DNA of 64,000 bases. It comes from Acuticoccus sp051016205. Lineage in GTDB: Bacteria > Pseudomonadota > Alphaproteobacteria > Rhizobiales > Amorphaceae. How positions within the stretch are numbered: the first letter of the stretch is position 1; every line of letters begins with the position of its first letter. The notes under the pieces were generated by a model, which was not told where the DNA came from, did not search any database, and saw nothing but the letters and a program-made list of their open reading frames with translations. Positions 15,589-24,602 of this stretch are shown here, piece after piece. The DNA lies in contig CP136534.1 of the NCBI GenBank assembly GCA_051016205.1, positions 4,588,001 through 4,652,000 on the forward strand, in the 5' to 3' direction. A program made the position numbers and the translations under genes.

Positions 15589-16914
15589 TCAGAGCGGTGG
15601 GCGCCGTTCGTGCCAGTCGGTTAGCTTTTGAAACTGTATCGCCAGGTCAAGCAAGGCAGCCTCCATGAAGTGGCGGCTGACGATCTGCAAGCCGATGGGA
15701 AGGCCGTCGCTAGTGTAACCACATGGTACACTGATGGCAGGATTTCCAGTTAGATTGAATCCGCACGTAAAAGGTATAAAGGTTACCAGATCTTCTGCTG
15801 GATTAAGCTTCTCCAGTGGAATTGAGGGACGTGGTGTCGTCGGCGTTAGCAAAAAATTCGTATCAGCTAGCGCGAAAGCATCAGCTAATTCTTGCCGCAG
15901 CTGACAGCGAAGATCGATAGCTTGCAACAAAAGCTCCGTAGGCATTGCGAACCCAGCCTCGATCATGTCAGCAACCGAAGGTGTATAGTCTGATTTGCGT
16001 TCCACGAGCCTTTTCATGTTGGGAGGTGCCAGCTCTGCAGAAAAGAACGTCACGATTGCTTCAACTGCCTTTGAAAATGTTGGCAGCTCAAACGTCGTGA
16101 TCTCGACGCCAGATTTATGTAAAACCGCACAAGCATCCGAAAATGCAGTTCTCACCTCTGGATCGAGGGGATAGATTTTGGACAACGCTTTAAAAGTTGC
16201 ATCGCCAAGAATGGCAGCCCGTTGTATGTTCGGCACAACGTCGTCCAGGGCAGGTCGGGCTTGCAGTGTGGCCGGGTCCCATGGATCGGGGCCGGCAATC
16301 ACTGGAAGAATCTGGGAGATGTCTTCGGCTGATCTTGCGATGATCCCGACATGATCAATCGATGGTGCCGATGCCTCACGCATTACACCATGGGCACTTA
16401 TGAGTCCCCAAGTTGGCTTTAAGCCCGTCGTTCCTGTCATCGCTGCCGGGATGCGCACTGACCCCGCAGCATCAGTGCCCAATGCAAATCGGGCCGATCC
16501 GACGGCAACCGATACACCGGCTCCGGCGCTTGAGCCACCGGGGTAGCAGGCGATATTCCACGGATTGCGCGTCGGCGGTTGATCGAACCCGCATGTCAGC
16601 TCATGAGCAATGTGCGTTCCCACCAGCACACCACCGGCGGACTTCAGCCGCTTTACCGCTGTAGCATCGGTGGCTGGGATGCGGTCTGCATAGGCTTGCG
16701 ACCCTCCGGCTGTCACGACACCCGCGACGTCAAGCACCTCCTTCACCGCAAAGGGCCATCCCTGAACGGGCGAAGACGTCGGATTTGCATCGGCATAGGT
16801 TGCTGCTTCAAGCGCCGTCTGTCTCAAAAGGTGCTTGTAGGCGCGAACTTCACTTTCGGTCCGCGCAGCGGCCTCCAGGGCAAAATTAAGCTGACAAGTG
16901 GCGAACTGCGACAT
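15589..16914 (-). CDS. Amidase (amidase signature family)
   Basis: The 441-residue protein has the Ser-cisSer-Lys triad of the amidase signature family: K58 in WPFAVKEVLD, the glycine-serine block CYPGGSSAGAGVSVAVGS at about 125-140, and nucleophile S152 in GTDAAGSVRIPAAMTG. It hydrolyses an amide bond of a small, unspecified substrate in the cytoplasm; there is no signal peptide. Length matches the family, and a C-terminal block PAISVPCGYTSDGLPIGLQI is normal. The start at 16914 has AGGAC upstream. It is isolated among mobile elements, divergent from a broken AraC regulator, and somewhat AT-rich. It could equally be an aspartyl-tRNA amidotransferase-like paralogue, but the context speaks for catabolism. 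Confidence 0.88.
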   Translation of the reverse strand: MSQFATCQLNFALEAAARTESEVRAYKHLLRQTALEAATYADANPTSSPVQGWPFAVKEVLDVAGVVTAGGSQAYADRIPATDATAVKRLKSAGGVLVGTHIAHELTCGFDQPPTRNPWNIACYPGGSSAGAGVSVAVGSARFALGTDAAGSVRIPAAMTGTTGLKPTWGLISAHGVMREASAPSIDHVGIIARSAEDISQILPVIAGPDPWDPATLQARPALDDVVPNIQRAAILGDATFKALSKIYPLDPEVRTAFSDACAVLHKSGVEITTFELPTFSKAVEAIVTFFSAELAPPNMKRLVERKSDYTPSVADMIEAGFAMPTELLLQAIDLRCQLRQELADAFALADTNFLLTPTTPRPSIPLEKLNPAEDLVTFIPFTCGFNLTGNPAISVPCGYTSDGLPIGLQIVSRHFMEAALLDLAIQFQKLTDWHERRPPL

Positions 16915-17079
16915 GTCTTCGTCCTAACTCCTCTATCGGGTGTTGGGTCATCGCCCGCAATCCTACGCCACCGACATTTCAAATTTATACAATCAACGAA
17001 AGCCACCGTTTGTTTTTTCTCTTCCACTGGTCACCTACAGCGGCTGGACAGCCAACCTTTCCGTATCGCTTGGGTCGTA

Positions 17080-17474
17080 CCGGTCCATCCCGATCATGGT
17101 AGTATTGCCGCGACGCTGGAGTGGATTGAGACGCAGGTCCACCATCCCCTGACAGTGGCTCGGATGGCTGCCTATGCCGGCATGAGCAAGCGCACTTGCT
17201 CCCGCCGCTTCGTAGAGGAGACGGGCACCACCCCGGCCAGTGGCTGATTGAAGCGCGGACGCGCCACGCGCGTTTGCTCCTTGAGACGACCTTGCTTTCC
17301 ATCGATGAGGTCGCTTCGCGCAGCGGGTTCGCCGACGCGTCTGGCCTGCGCGACCGCTTCCGGCGTGTGTTTGGCGTCAACCCAAAGCGCTATCGCGCGA
17401 GTTTCGGCACGGGACGACAGGCGCAGGCGCCACCCATCGATCCCCAAAACGCCTCGCAGCGCCTTATCCGGTAA
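17080..17474 (+). pseudogene. AraC-family regulator, C-terminal HTH domain with frameshift
   Basis: Two frames together give a complete double-HTH domain of GlxA/AraC type. The first (up to about 17232) reads DHGSIAATLEWIETQVHHPL, then TVARMAAYAGMSKRTCSRRF and VEETGTTP; the second continues from about 17229 with GQWLIEARTRHARLLLETTL, SIDEVASRSGFADASGLRDR and FGVNPKRYRASFG. A one-base change near 17232 breaks the gene. The N-terminal sensing domain is not recognisable upstream. It is divergent from the amidase and may once have controlled it. Confidence 0.8.
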
Positions 17475-17848
17475 GTCAGTCCGGAAAGATCGGCGAGGAG
17501 CCCAGAGCCGACCTTTGCCAGTCCATGAACAAAATTCGATCGCGGGCCCTGTGAGGCGCTCCCCATCGTCAGGACAGTTCAGACGCTGGTCCAAGCGACT
17601 GTTGGGCACCGCTGTCTGGGTTGCTCTGGGTTGATTGTGTGATGGAACACTGCGTTTGGTGTCCCCCCGCTGAGGGCGGCAGGCGGGCGGCGCTAAAGCG
17701 CTATCGCTTTCGACGCGCCACGCGACCAGCTCTTAAGCTCAGGGCTTGTATTCGTGATCCACGTCACTGCAATTCACATCCTCCCTAGCAATATCCTTTA
17801 GTGGACGTATACACTGCCAGTGCACATCACATATAGGACGACAACGCC
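17475..17848. other. Gene-free stretch, probable promoter region of 17849
   Basis: A GC-rich inverted segment near 17660-17695 is followed by AT-richer sequence. TAGGA precedes the ATG at 17849. I see no certain promoter elements and no gene. Confidence 0.35.
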
Positions 17849-18121
17849 ATGTCATTTGATGCATACTTTAACCTCCCGACGCCGCTCACCGGTCTGGAAA
17901 CAGTAGCGACGCAGGATACGTTTGCTTCAGTCATACCGGCTGACAACACCGCGGGCCGTGAAGACACCATACCAGTTTTGGCTGTCAGTCATGAGATCAC
18001 CGCGCCGCGCGATACGAGTTCGCCAAATTACGAGAAGCCAAACAGCTTGCTGCCTGGCGCCGACGTCGGCTTCATCGATGGAATGCACGCTCAGGAGGGA
18101 GACTACCTGGCGATTATCTAG
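17849..18121 (+). CDS. Acidic hypothetical protein (90 aa), no recognised family
   Basis: The protein begins MSFDAYFNLPTPLTGLETVA, is acidic and rich in Thr, Pro and Asp, has no cysteine, membrane helix or signal peptide, and ends DGMHAQEGDYLAII. It has its own ribosome site (AGGAC) and an upstream AT-rich region. I do not recognise it. It could be the shortened start of a larger secreted or calcium-binding protein, or a small peptide gene. No partner gene helps: neighbours are the AraC remnant and a secreted hypothetical. Confidence 0.35.
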   Translation: MSFDAYFNLPTPLTGLETVATQDTFASVIPADNTAGREDTIPVLAVSHEITAPRDTSSPNYEKPNSLLPGADVGFIDGMHAQEGDYLAII

Positions 18122-18403
18122 CCCCGGCTCGGCCCCTCAGTCTGGATAGAGCGAAGCGTTCACGCAGAGGTATCCGACCCAGGAGACCCCGTAGGCTATG
18201 TAGCTCGGCAATCGTGGGGCGCGTTCGCTACCATGGCCGACCAGCGCCCCCTCCGAAAGGGTCGACATAGGTGAAGCGCCAATACGTCCGCAACGCGGAC
18301 CGTGCACCACGCTGTCGGACTCAGCGGACGTAATGAGGCCCTTGATAAGGGCTATGCAGTAGTGTCAGGCGGGCACTGGATGTCGCAAGGAGAGAGTTGT
18401 TCG

Positions 18404-18853
18404 CTAAGGTCGCTCACGCTCTATCACGTACCGGCCTGCAAGTGCGTGGGGGCCAGCCTCCCACGCCGTGCATTCCATCCGGTCCGTAGCGACGAGATTG
18501 CACCTTTGCGTAGTCGTGTCGTCGACATCCGCAAGAATGACGGAACGGCCGTCCCAGTCCACCGTGCCCAGAATTGGGTGGCCGTCTCCGCTAATCGGTT
18601 CATTGCCGTGCCGTCCGGTATGGCCGTCTGCGCCCGGAACGGTCATCTGAGTTGCCTTAAAGACCGGGCCCACCTGGTCGTGGATGACAATGATTGCCTG
18701 GTCGTATTGGTGGGGGAATTGGTTCACCTCTCCGTTCCAGTACATTATGTGACCAGCCGTTTTCACCCAGGTTCCGGTAAGGTCCGGTGCTTCCTCGGCC
18801 ATCGCCCCCGAACCGATGATGAAGAAACTGGCAGCAACAATGTGGTTCCGCAT
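18404..18853 (-). CDS. Secreted hypothetical protein (149 aa)
   Basis: I chose ATG 18853 because AAGGAGG stands seven bases upstream and because it gives a clean signal peptide (MRNHIVAASFFIIGSGAMAE, cleavage near AMA). The mature part has alternating aromatic and glycine-rich stretches (DLTGTWVKTAGHIMYWNGEV) typical of a small beta-barrel or lipocalin-like fold, plus two cysteines near the C-terminus. The longer frame back to 19351 is a shadow of the SMP-30 gene. It is probably periplasmic, function unknown. Confidence 0.6.
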   Translation of the reverse strand: MRNHIVAASFFIIGSGAMAEEAPDLTGTWVKTAGHIMYWNGEVNQFPHQYDQAIIVIHDQVGPVFKATQMTVPGADGHTGRHGNEPISGDGHPILGTVDWDGRSVILADVDDTTTQRCNLVATDRMECTAWEAGPHALAGRYVIERERP

Positions 18854-19210
18854 CGGAAAGGCCTCCTTAAGCTCGGCGCGCTTGGGCGGATCGCCAGTGT
18901 TGCGGCGCCGGACAAAGTCTTTACCACGGCGATGCATGATCGCTGGTACGCTATTGAAGTTGCCATGCGAAAGTGGCCAGATCCACGGTCGCCCGCACGT
19001 ACGCCGCAGTGGTTTCCGGGCGGCCGAACCAATCCGGCAGAGCGCTAACCACGCCTCCAGATCGTCTATCTCCCCGCGATGTCCGACTTGATCGCCAAGC
19101 TTTCCATCACCTTCAGCCCGGCGGCAGTCGTTCCGGCATACGCCTGTGCGCGCTCGCTGGCTTGGAGTATGATGCCACGGACGACGAGACGCAAATGGGT
19201 GCCAACGACG
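18854..19210. other. Gene-free stretch between divergent genes
   Basis: This 357-bp stretch separates the secreted protein gene and the SMP-30 gene. Short frames on both strands look like remnants of a lost gene, but I cannot assign them. Confidence 0.35.
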
Positions 19211-20095
19211 ATGCGATATGAAATCAGATGTCTTGTTGAGAGCCAAAATGGCCTCGGAGAGGCCCCGCTTTGGGTCGAGGAAGAACAAGCGCTCTACTGG
19301 TCGGACCACGTGAAGTATCGCATGGAACGGTGGGATGTAGCGAGCGGACAAGTGGATGCCTGGGACACACCTGGGCCGATCGGCTCATTCGCAATGCGAT
19401 GTGAGGGCGGCATGGTCGGCGCGTCCGATCGTGGCTTTCTCGCTTTCGATCTCACGACCGAGACGTTTACGACCCGGGTCGATCCAGAATCGGATCGGCC
19501 GGAAAACCGCTTCAACGACGGCAAATGCGATCGCCAGGGACGCTTCTGGTGCGGCACCATGAACGAAAAGATAGCGGCGAAAAGCGCCGCAATCTATTGC
19601 CTTGCGCCCGATTGGACGGTTTCGCGTCATGCGTCCGATTTCGAGTTTAAGGTCAGCAACGGAACGGCATTTAGTCTGGACGGTCGGACGATGTACTTCT
19701 CCGACACGCTTGGTGATCAGGTTTGGTGTTTTGATGTCGATCCAGATGAGGGACGCCTTTCGAATCGTCGCCCATTTTTCTCAACTGCTGACCGCCCGGG
19801 CATGGTGGATGGCGGCACAGTCGATTCGGAAGGTTGCTATTGGTGCGCCTTGGTAGCCGGCGGGAAGGTTCTTCGCCTCGATCAGAAAGGCAGGGTGATG
19901 CTTGAGATCGACATGCCGGTGCCTCGCCCGACCTGCCCAACGTTCGGGGGGCCCAATCACGACCGCCTGTTCATCACCTCGCAGCGCCTCTTCATGACGG
20001 ACAAGGAATTGGAGACCAATCCTCAGTCGGGCAACGTTTTCGTTATCGACGGCCTTGGCATAAGGGGCGTGCCGGAAGAACGATTTGCCGGGTAG
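19211..20095 (+). CDS. SMP-30/gluconolactonase/LRE family protein
   Basis: The 294-residue protein begins MRYEIRCLVESQNGLGEAPL; the Glu in GLGEAPLW is a metal ligand in the family, and the other ligand motifs NGTAFSLDGRTMYFSDT and DRPGMVDGGTVDSEGCYW are present in order along a six-bladed propeller. The family hydrolyses sugar lactones (gluconolactone, xylonolactone, arabinolactone) with a bound divalent metal. The end, GVPEERFAG, is the usual C-terminus, so the gene is complete. The frame is open back to 19079 but lacks homology there. It stands alone beside an IS110 element, so the substrate cannot be inferred from context. Confidence 0.88.
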   Translation: MRYEIRCLVESQNGLGEAPLWVEEEQALYWSDHVKYRMERWDVASGQVDAWDTPGPIGSFAMRCEGGMVGASDRGFLAFDLTTETFTTRVDPESDRPENRFNDGKCDRQGRFWCGTMNEKIAAKSAAIYCLAPDWTVSRHASDFEFKVSNGTAFSLDGRTMYFSDTLGDQVWCFDVDPDEGRLSNRRPFFSTADRPGMVDGGTVDSEGCYWCALVAGGKVLRLDQKGRVMLEIDMPVPRPTCPTFGGPNHDRLFITSQRLFMTDKELETNPQSGNVFVIDGLGIRGVPEERFAG

Positions 20096-20549
20096 GGAGA
20101 CCTCAAATCGGGTTCGGGATGCTGGATGAGGCGGCGGTGCCGAGAGGCTCGGCGTTGACGGCCAACGTGAATTGTTGGGGGCCGGCAGCCGCTGGCGGTA
20201 GGCGCTACGCACTCATTCAGGGATGGAGCGCGAAGCGCACCGGATTGGGTAGCGGTATGGCCGTTGGCCGTCCAAGAGAGACCCTTTGCAACAGAACGGC
20301 AAAGGTTCTCTAGTTGCGGCTTTTCTCGCAAGGCCGATTTTGCGTCTCACCGGGCTCATGGTTCTCTCCGGGGTCGGGATCGTTCGGAACCCCGCCCCAT
20401 GATGGCGTCGGGGACTGGATGTCTCCAATGTCCGCTGCGAGGTCCTGGCCGAAGATGGGCTGGCCTCGACCTTCGAAACGAGATCATCCGGCCTCCGTCC
20501 CGGTGGGACAGCTTTCCGTTCCGGCGGAACGGATCTCACTGCCTCGTCG
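20096..20549. other. Gene-free stretch left of the IS110 element
   Basis: About 450 bp of GC-rich sequence that probably includes the noncoding end of the IS110 element. No coding frame looks real and no terminator is obvious behind the SMP-30 gene. Confidence 0.4.
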
Positions 20550-21593
20550 TCAGGAGGGCATCTCCTTCTTGGTCCAGGCAAAGGTGGTGCCGTCGCGCCA
20601 GAGGCGGATCATGACAACAGCGATCTTGCGAGCGGCAGCGACGGTTGCTTTCTTCATCCCTTTGCGGGCGGCAAGACGCACTGCCCAACTCTTCAAAGGT
20701 GAGAACCGGCGCACCCTGGTGATCATGACGTTTGCGGCTTCAAAGAGCAGCGCGCGCATCCTGGCATCACCACTCTTGGAGATCCGACCGGAATAGTCGA
20801 CCTCGCCGGACTGATGTCGTCGCGGTGTCAGCCCGAGGTAGGCACCGACATCGACAGCCTTGGCGAAGCGGCCGACATCGTCCACTGCGGCGACGAAGCT
20901 CAGCGCCACGATGTGGCCCACACCCGGGACGGTCATCAGACGGCGCACGAGATCGCTCTCACGGGCGATCGCCATGAGTTCGTCGTCGATGGCCGTCGTT
21001 TCCGCGCAGACCACTTCATGGACCGCGATCAGCGAGGCGGCGACCGACTCCAGGATGGGATCGCCGGCCGCGGCTGCTTGCAGCTGCTCACGGAAACTTG
21101 CGCGGTTCCGGCTTGCCCCCACAGTTCCAAGCCGGATGCCGTAACTCTTCAGGACACCGCGCGCCTGTGCCTCGATGTCCTGGCGGATCCTGATCATCCG
21201 CTCGCGCGCTCCCAGAAGCAGGCGCAGTCGATCGCTGGCCTCGCTCTTGATGTGTACCTTTCGGTACCAGCCCGTGCGCGCCAGCTGAGCCAGCGCTTCC
21301 GCATCGGCTCGGTCGGATTTGTTCATGCGCGCGGAGAGTGCCTTGTGCGCCGCCCGGGCGTCGATGCACACCACCGGCGCTCCGAGGCGGGCGAGCTCTC
21401 GCGTCAGCCAGATCGAGAGCGGCCCGCTCTCGTGGACGATGCGTTCGACCGCGCCGACCCGGTTCGCAAGCCATCCCAAGATCGCTTCCGGCTCCGTGGC
21501 GACCTTGCCTTCCACGACAGTCTCGCCATCGGCGTCGACCACGCAGATCGAGATCTCATTTAACGACACATCAAGACCGACATAGTGCTTCAT
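20550..21593 (-). CDS. IS110-family transposase (intact)
   Basis: The 347-residue protein has the DEDD nuclease domain (MKHYVGLDVSLNEISICVVD with the first Asp, ERIVHESGP with the Glu, NKSDRADAEALAQL with the final Asps) and the C-terminal transposase_20 domain with its catalytic serine region (LMTVPGVGHIVALSFVAAV, GLTPRRHQSGE). IS110 elements move without inverted repeats and use an RNA-guided (bridge RNA) mechanism in characterised members; the guide would lie in the flanking noncoding sequence, either 20.1-20.5 or 21.6-21.8 kb. Length is normal, so it may be active. Confidence 0.9.
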   Translation of the reverse strand: MKHYVGLDVSLNEISICVVDADGETVVEGKVATEPEAILGWLANRVGAVERIVHESGPLSIWLTRELARLGAPVVCIDARAAHKALSARMNKSDRADAEALAQLARTGWYRKVHIKSEASDRLRLLLGARERMIRIRQDIEAQARGVLKSYGIRLGTVGASRNRASFREQLQAAAAGDPILESVAASLIAVHEVVCAETTAIDDELMAIARESDLVRRLMTVPGVGHIVALSFVAAVDDVGRFAKAVDVGAYLGLTPRRHQSGEVDYSGRISKSGDARMRALLFEAANVMITRVRRFSPLKSWAVRLAARKGMKKATVAAARKIAVVMIRLWRDGTTFAWTKKEMPS

Positions 21594-21794
21594 CTTCGTT
21601 CTCCTCAGTGGCTCGGTGGCGAGAGGTCGAGCCTAGTCGACCTCTCGAGCCCTTGCTGAAGCCCCGCCGCAACTACGCCATGTCCGCTTGCGCGGCTGAA
21701 GCAGGTGTCGGATGCATTGCATAGAACACCCGCAAAGGGCTCAAAGCTACCGTTACTCTCGGTATATAGGAGCGCTCGGGGCGAGAGCGTTTTC

Positions 21795-21928
21795 CGATCC
21801 TATGACACGCTCGTCGGCTTCCTTGAAGGCTGCGTCCAGCGCCTCAAACAACATGGCCCCAATGCTGTCCTTGGGCTCGGCCGCCTGCCTGTTGCGCTTC
21901 ACACGCTCGTGGAGGGCGATAAGGTTGA
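21795..21928 (-). pseudogene. C-terminal fragment of a paralogue of the 7888-8367 gene
   Basis: The minus strand encodes LIALHERVKRNRQAAEPKD and AMLFEALDAAF, nearly the same as the end of the 7888-8367 protein, with diverged last residues. Homology stops at about 21928, where unrelated sequence and then an IS3 element (from 22020) follow. It marks a duplicated phage segment that was later cut. Confidence 0.75.
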
Positions 21929-22058
21929 TTGGGCGATGAAAGTGTCCGCTTGGCGGACACTTTGCCCTTGGAGTTCCGACGGCGGGAACAACAACGCCAA
22001 GGGCAGTATTTCGGTTGATTGAACTGTACCGGAAATCCCGGAGGCCGATTTGTCTTAG

Positions 22059-22964
22059 CTACGCGGCCACCCGATGCATTTCCAGAGCTGCGTAGTAGTT
22101 GGCTTCCGCCTCGGCAGGCGGGATGCTCCCGATGGGCTCGAGAATGCGACGGTTGTTGAACCAGTCGACCCATTCGAGGGTGGCGTACTCAATGGCCTCG
22201 AAGCTGCGCCATGGTCCGCGCCGGTGGACGACCCCCGCTTTGAAGAGGCCGTTGATCGTCTCCGCCAGTGCGTTGTCGTAGCTGTCGCCGACGCTGCCGA
22301 CCGACGGCTCGATGCCTGCTTCGGCCAGGCGCTCGGTGTAGCGGATTGCCAGATACTGCGATCCCCTGTCTGAATGATGCACCAGGCCCTTTCCCCTTAC
22401 CGGCCGACGCTGGTGAACGGCCTGCTCCAGGGCATCGAGGACGAAGCCGGCATGGGCGGTTCTGCTGACCCGCCAGCCGACGATGTGGCGGGCATATGCG
22501 TCGATGACGAACGCGACAAAGACGAAGCCCTGCCACGTCGCGACGTAGGTGAAGTCGCTCACCCAAAGCATGTTCGGAGCGGGCACCCGGAACTGGCGGT
22601 TGACCCGGTCGAGCGGGCATGGCGCAGCCTTGTTGGGAATCGTCGTTCGAACCCGTTTACCCCGGACAATGCCTTCGATCCCCATCTCCTTCATCAGCCT
22701 GGCGACGGTGCAGCGCGCGACTTGGAAGCCTTCTCGACGCATCTGCCGCCAGACCTTGCGCACCCCGTAGACTTGGAAGTTGGCGTCGAACACGCGCCTG
22801 ATCTTAGGCCGCAGTTCGGCATCGCGGCGCGCCCGCGGTGAGCGGCGCGTCGGATCGGCCCGCTTCATCACATGATCGTGGTAGGTGGACGGGGCGATCG
22901 GCAGCACCTTGCAGATCGGCTCGACCCCGTGCTCGGCCCGGTGATCGTCGATGAAGGCGATCAT
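22059..22964 (-). CDS. IS3-family transposase orfB
   Basis: The 301-residue protein starts MIAFIDDHRAEHGVEPICKV (HTH_21 region) and has a complete DDE core: NMLWVSDFTYVATW, LVHHSDRGSQYLAIRYTERL and GDSYDNALAETINGLFKAGV. It overlaps the end of orfA by four bases, which allows frameshifting or reinitiation. The C-terminus, RRILEPIGSIPPAEAE, is normal for the IS51/IS1222 type. It appears intact. Confidence 0.9.
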   Translation of the reverse strand: MIAFIDDHRAEHGVEPICKVLPIAPSTYHDHVMKRADPTRRSPRARRDAELRPKIRRVFDANFQVYGVRKVWRQMRREGFQVARCTVARLMKEMGIEGIVRGKRVRTTIPNKAAPCPLDRVNRQFRVPAPNMLWVSDFTYVATWQGFVFVAFVIDAYARHIVGWRVSRTAHAGFVLDALEQAVHQRRPVRGKGLVHHSDRGSQYLAIRYTERLAEAGIEPSVGSVGDSYDNALAETINGLFKAGVVHRRGPWRSFEAIEYATLEWVDWFNNRRILEPIGSIPPAEAEANYYAALEMHRVAA

Positions 22965-23254
22965 GTCTTCGACCGGCGGTCGAGCTCCGCCTGGGCAAAA
23001 TAGGCCGACGCTTTGCGCAGAATCTCGTTGGCCTGACGCAACTCGCGGTTCTCCCGCTCCAGCGCCTTCATCTTCTCAGCCATCTCGCTCGGCACTCCGG
23101 CCCGCCTGCCGCCGTCGACCTCGGCCTTCTTGACCCACTCGTTCAGCGTCTGCGCCGCGCAGCCGACCTTCGAGGAGATCGACAAGATCGCCGCCCAGCG
23201 GGACACGTGCTGGTGCTCATTGTCCAAAACCAGCCGCACCGCGCGCTCGCGCAC
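22961..23254 (-). CDS. IS3-family transposase orfA
   Basis: The frame reads RERAVRLVLDNEHQHVSRWA, then KVGCAAQTLNEWVKKAEVD and a zipper-like end (EKMKALERENRELRQANEIL), the standard orfA layout. The start shown is GTG 23254; the frame continues open upstream (KTTNKYSPEV), so the true start may lie a few codons earlier at a weak codon. Confidence 0.85.
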   Translation of the reverse strand: MRERAVRLVLDNEHQHVSRWAAILSISSKVGCAAQTLNEWVKKAEVDGGRRAGVPSEMAEKMKALERENRELRQANEILRKASAYFAQAELDRRSKT

Positions 23255-23340
23255 CTCAGGCGAATATTTGTTCGTCGTCTTGCTTATAAGGCTCCATCCT
23301 ACTCAGGAGTTGGAGCCTCCGGCAGACCCGGTGCGGTTCA

Positions 23341-23449
23341 GACGACCTCTGGGACACCATCGGACGCCTCCTCGATGCTTTCACACCTGAAGAATGCCGC
23401 AACTACCTCGCCAACTGTGGCTATGCGTACGAGTAGGTCGAAAGTGCTC
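23341..23449 (+). pseudogene. 3' remnant of an IS630-type transposase gene with right terminal repeat
   Basis: Directly after the IS3 right end the plus strand encodes DDLWDTIGRLLDAFTPEECR and NYLANCGYAYE, then TAG; this is the C-terminus of IS630 transposases. It is followed by AAAGTGCTC and TA, the inverse of the TA and GAGCACTTT at 13572-13582. It is likely the other end of the element whose 5' part lies at 13649-13918, with the middle lost. Confidence 0.7.
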
Positions 23450-23588
23450 TAACCCCAGCCACCGCAGGCCGGTCCTGACGGGCCAGAGCGCTTTGGCGCA
23501 CGCCTGTAGCAGCCGTCCAATACCAAAACCAAAGCGGCTGGGTTTTGCGCGGCCCTCCTGGCCGGAGTTCGCACCATCATTGACAGCT

Positions 23589-23855
23589 TCACCACTCTAT
23601 TCGCAGAGCATCCTGCAACATGGTCCGATCCAACGTCAGATCCGCCACCAGACGCGTCGGCTTTGCGTTCTCGTCTTCGAGTTGCTTCAGCCTTCGGATC
23701 TCCGACACGCCCATGCCGGCGTACACCTTATCCCACCGGTAGAACGTCGCCTCCGCAACGCCCATAATTCGGCAGATCTCATCCACCGAGCTACCCGCCT
23801 CAGCTTGCCGTAGCGCAAACGCAATCTGCTCGTCCGTGAAGCGCTGCTTCGGCAT
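23589..23855 (-). mobile_element. IS3-family orfA remnant
   Basis: MPKQRFTDEQIAFALRQAEA, EICRIMGVAEATFYRWDKVY and RRLKQLEDENAKPTRLVADL are an orfA of a third IS3 subgroup. No orfB follows before 23589, so the copy is truncated. It marks the left border of the biosynthetic operon. Confidence 0.8.
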
Positions 23856-23977
23856 TGCAGCACGCTCCTTTCAATCAGGATTATGCCCCAACCATAGCAT
23901 CGGATCTGGACCAATCTCACGGGTCAAGACCACGTGCGATGGCAAGAACGCACTGGCCCTCAACCAGTCCAAGCCCG

Positions 23978-24541
23978 TTAAGCGGCCGTTGCTTCCTCTG
24001 CGTCGTCGTTACGTGCAGCCTTGAACTCTCTTCTGAAGCGCTCTCGCAGCGCCTTCGGGTCGATCGTTTCCAGTGTCCCGCCATTGGCGAAGTGCCAGCC
24101 AAACGTCCGCCCAAGGGCATAGGTGACTGCGCTGTAGAGGGCTGGCAGCGTCGCAAGCCCGAGTACTGGGCCAACGACGGGCACTGCCCGAGCGAGGCTC
24201 GTTGCAGCGGCGCCTGCCCCTGTGATCGGAAGAGCAGACGCCGCAACGGAGGAAATCGTGCTCTTTGCAACTTGTTTGTGGAATGGGATTCCGTAAAGCT
24301 CAGCCAGTTGAGCGATCATCCGAAGCTGGATCGTGCTGGCGACGGTCAGATCGACAAGCGGGATTGGGATAACGCCGCTGGCGAGGCCGTAGGCTGAGTG
24401 GCGGTTAACAATCTCCAAGGCCTCAGGCTTCAAATTCTTGGTTGTGACGCCTGCTTCATCCTTTGTTTCCGCAGGGTCCGGCCCGACCACCTGTGGATCC
24501 TCAGGTGGCGGCTCTGCACGCGAACCATCGGTATCAGCCAT
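23978..24541 (-). CDS. DUF697 (YcjF-like) membrane protein, last gene of the NRPS operon
   Basis: From ATG 24541 (GAGGG upstream) the 187-residue protein has an acidic, proline-rich N-terminus and a DUF697 domain: IVNRHSAYGLASGVIPIPLV, then VASTIQLRMIAQLAELYGIP and hydrophobic stretches at about residues 95-150 (AASALPITGAGAAATSLARA, VVGPVLGLATLPALYSAVTY). The domain occurs in inner-membrane proteins, often next to dynamin- or GTPase-like stress proteins; its function is unknown. It is co-directional with the exporter operon, 61 bp after the preceding small gene, so it may serve self-protection or membrane organisation during lipopeptide production. Confidence 0.75.
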   Translation of the reverse strand: MADTDGSRAEPPPEDPQVVGPDPAETKDEAGVTTKNLKPEALEIVNRHSAYGLASGVIPIPLVDLTVASTIQLRMIAQLAELYGIPFHKQVAKSTISSVAASALPITGAGAAATSLARAVPVVGPVLGLATLPALYSAVTYALGRTFGWHFANGGTLETIDPKALRERFRREFKAARNDDAEEATAA

Positions 24542-24602
24542 GTTGCCCTCGCATGTCTGTTTCGCCCCAGGAGGCACACAATCGCCTCAGTTTTGCAAGC
24601 TC

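Larger units (their letters stand above)
22020..23340 (-). mobile_element. Complete IS3-family element (second subgroup)
   Basis: Ends read inwards: TGAACCGCACCGGGTCTGCC from 23340 and TGAACTGTACCGGAAATCCC from 22020, both continuing GGAGGC. Length 1321 bp with overlapping orfA and orfB. The flanking triplets (GAT, GAC) do not match exactly. The right end abuts directly the 3' remnant of an IS630 transposase gene. Confidence 0.88.

Noticed and set aside
20814..21563. 249-codon plus-strand frame over the IS110 gene
   Set aside because: Shadow of the conserved transposase on the other strand.
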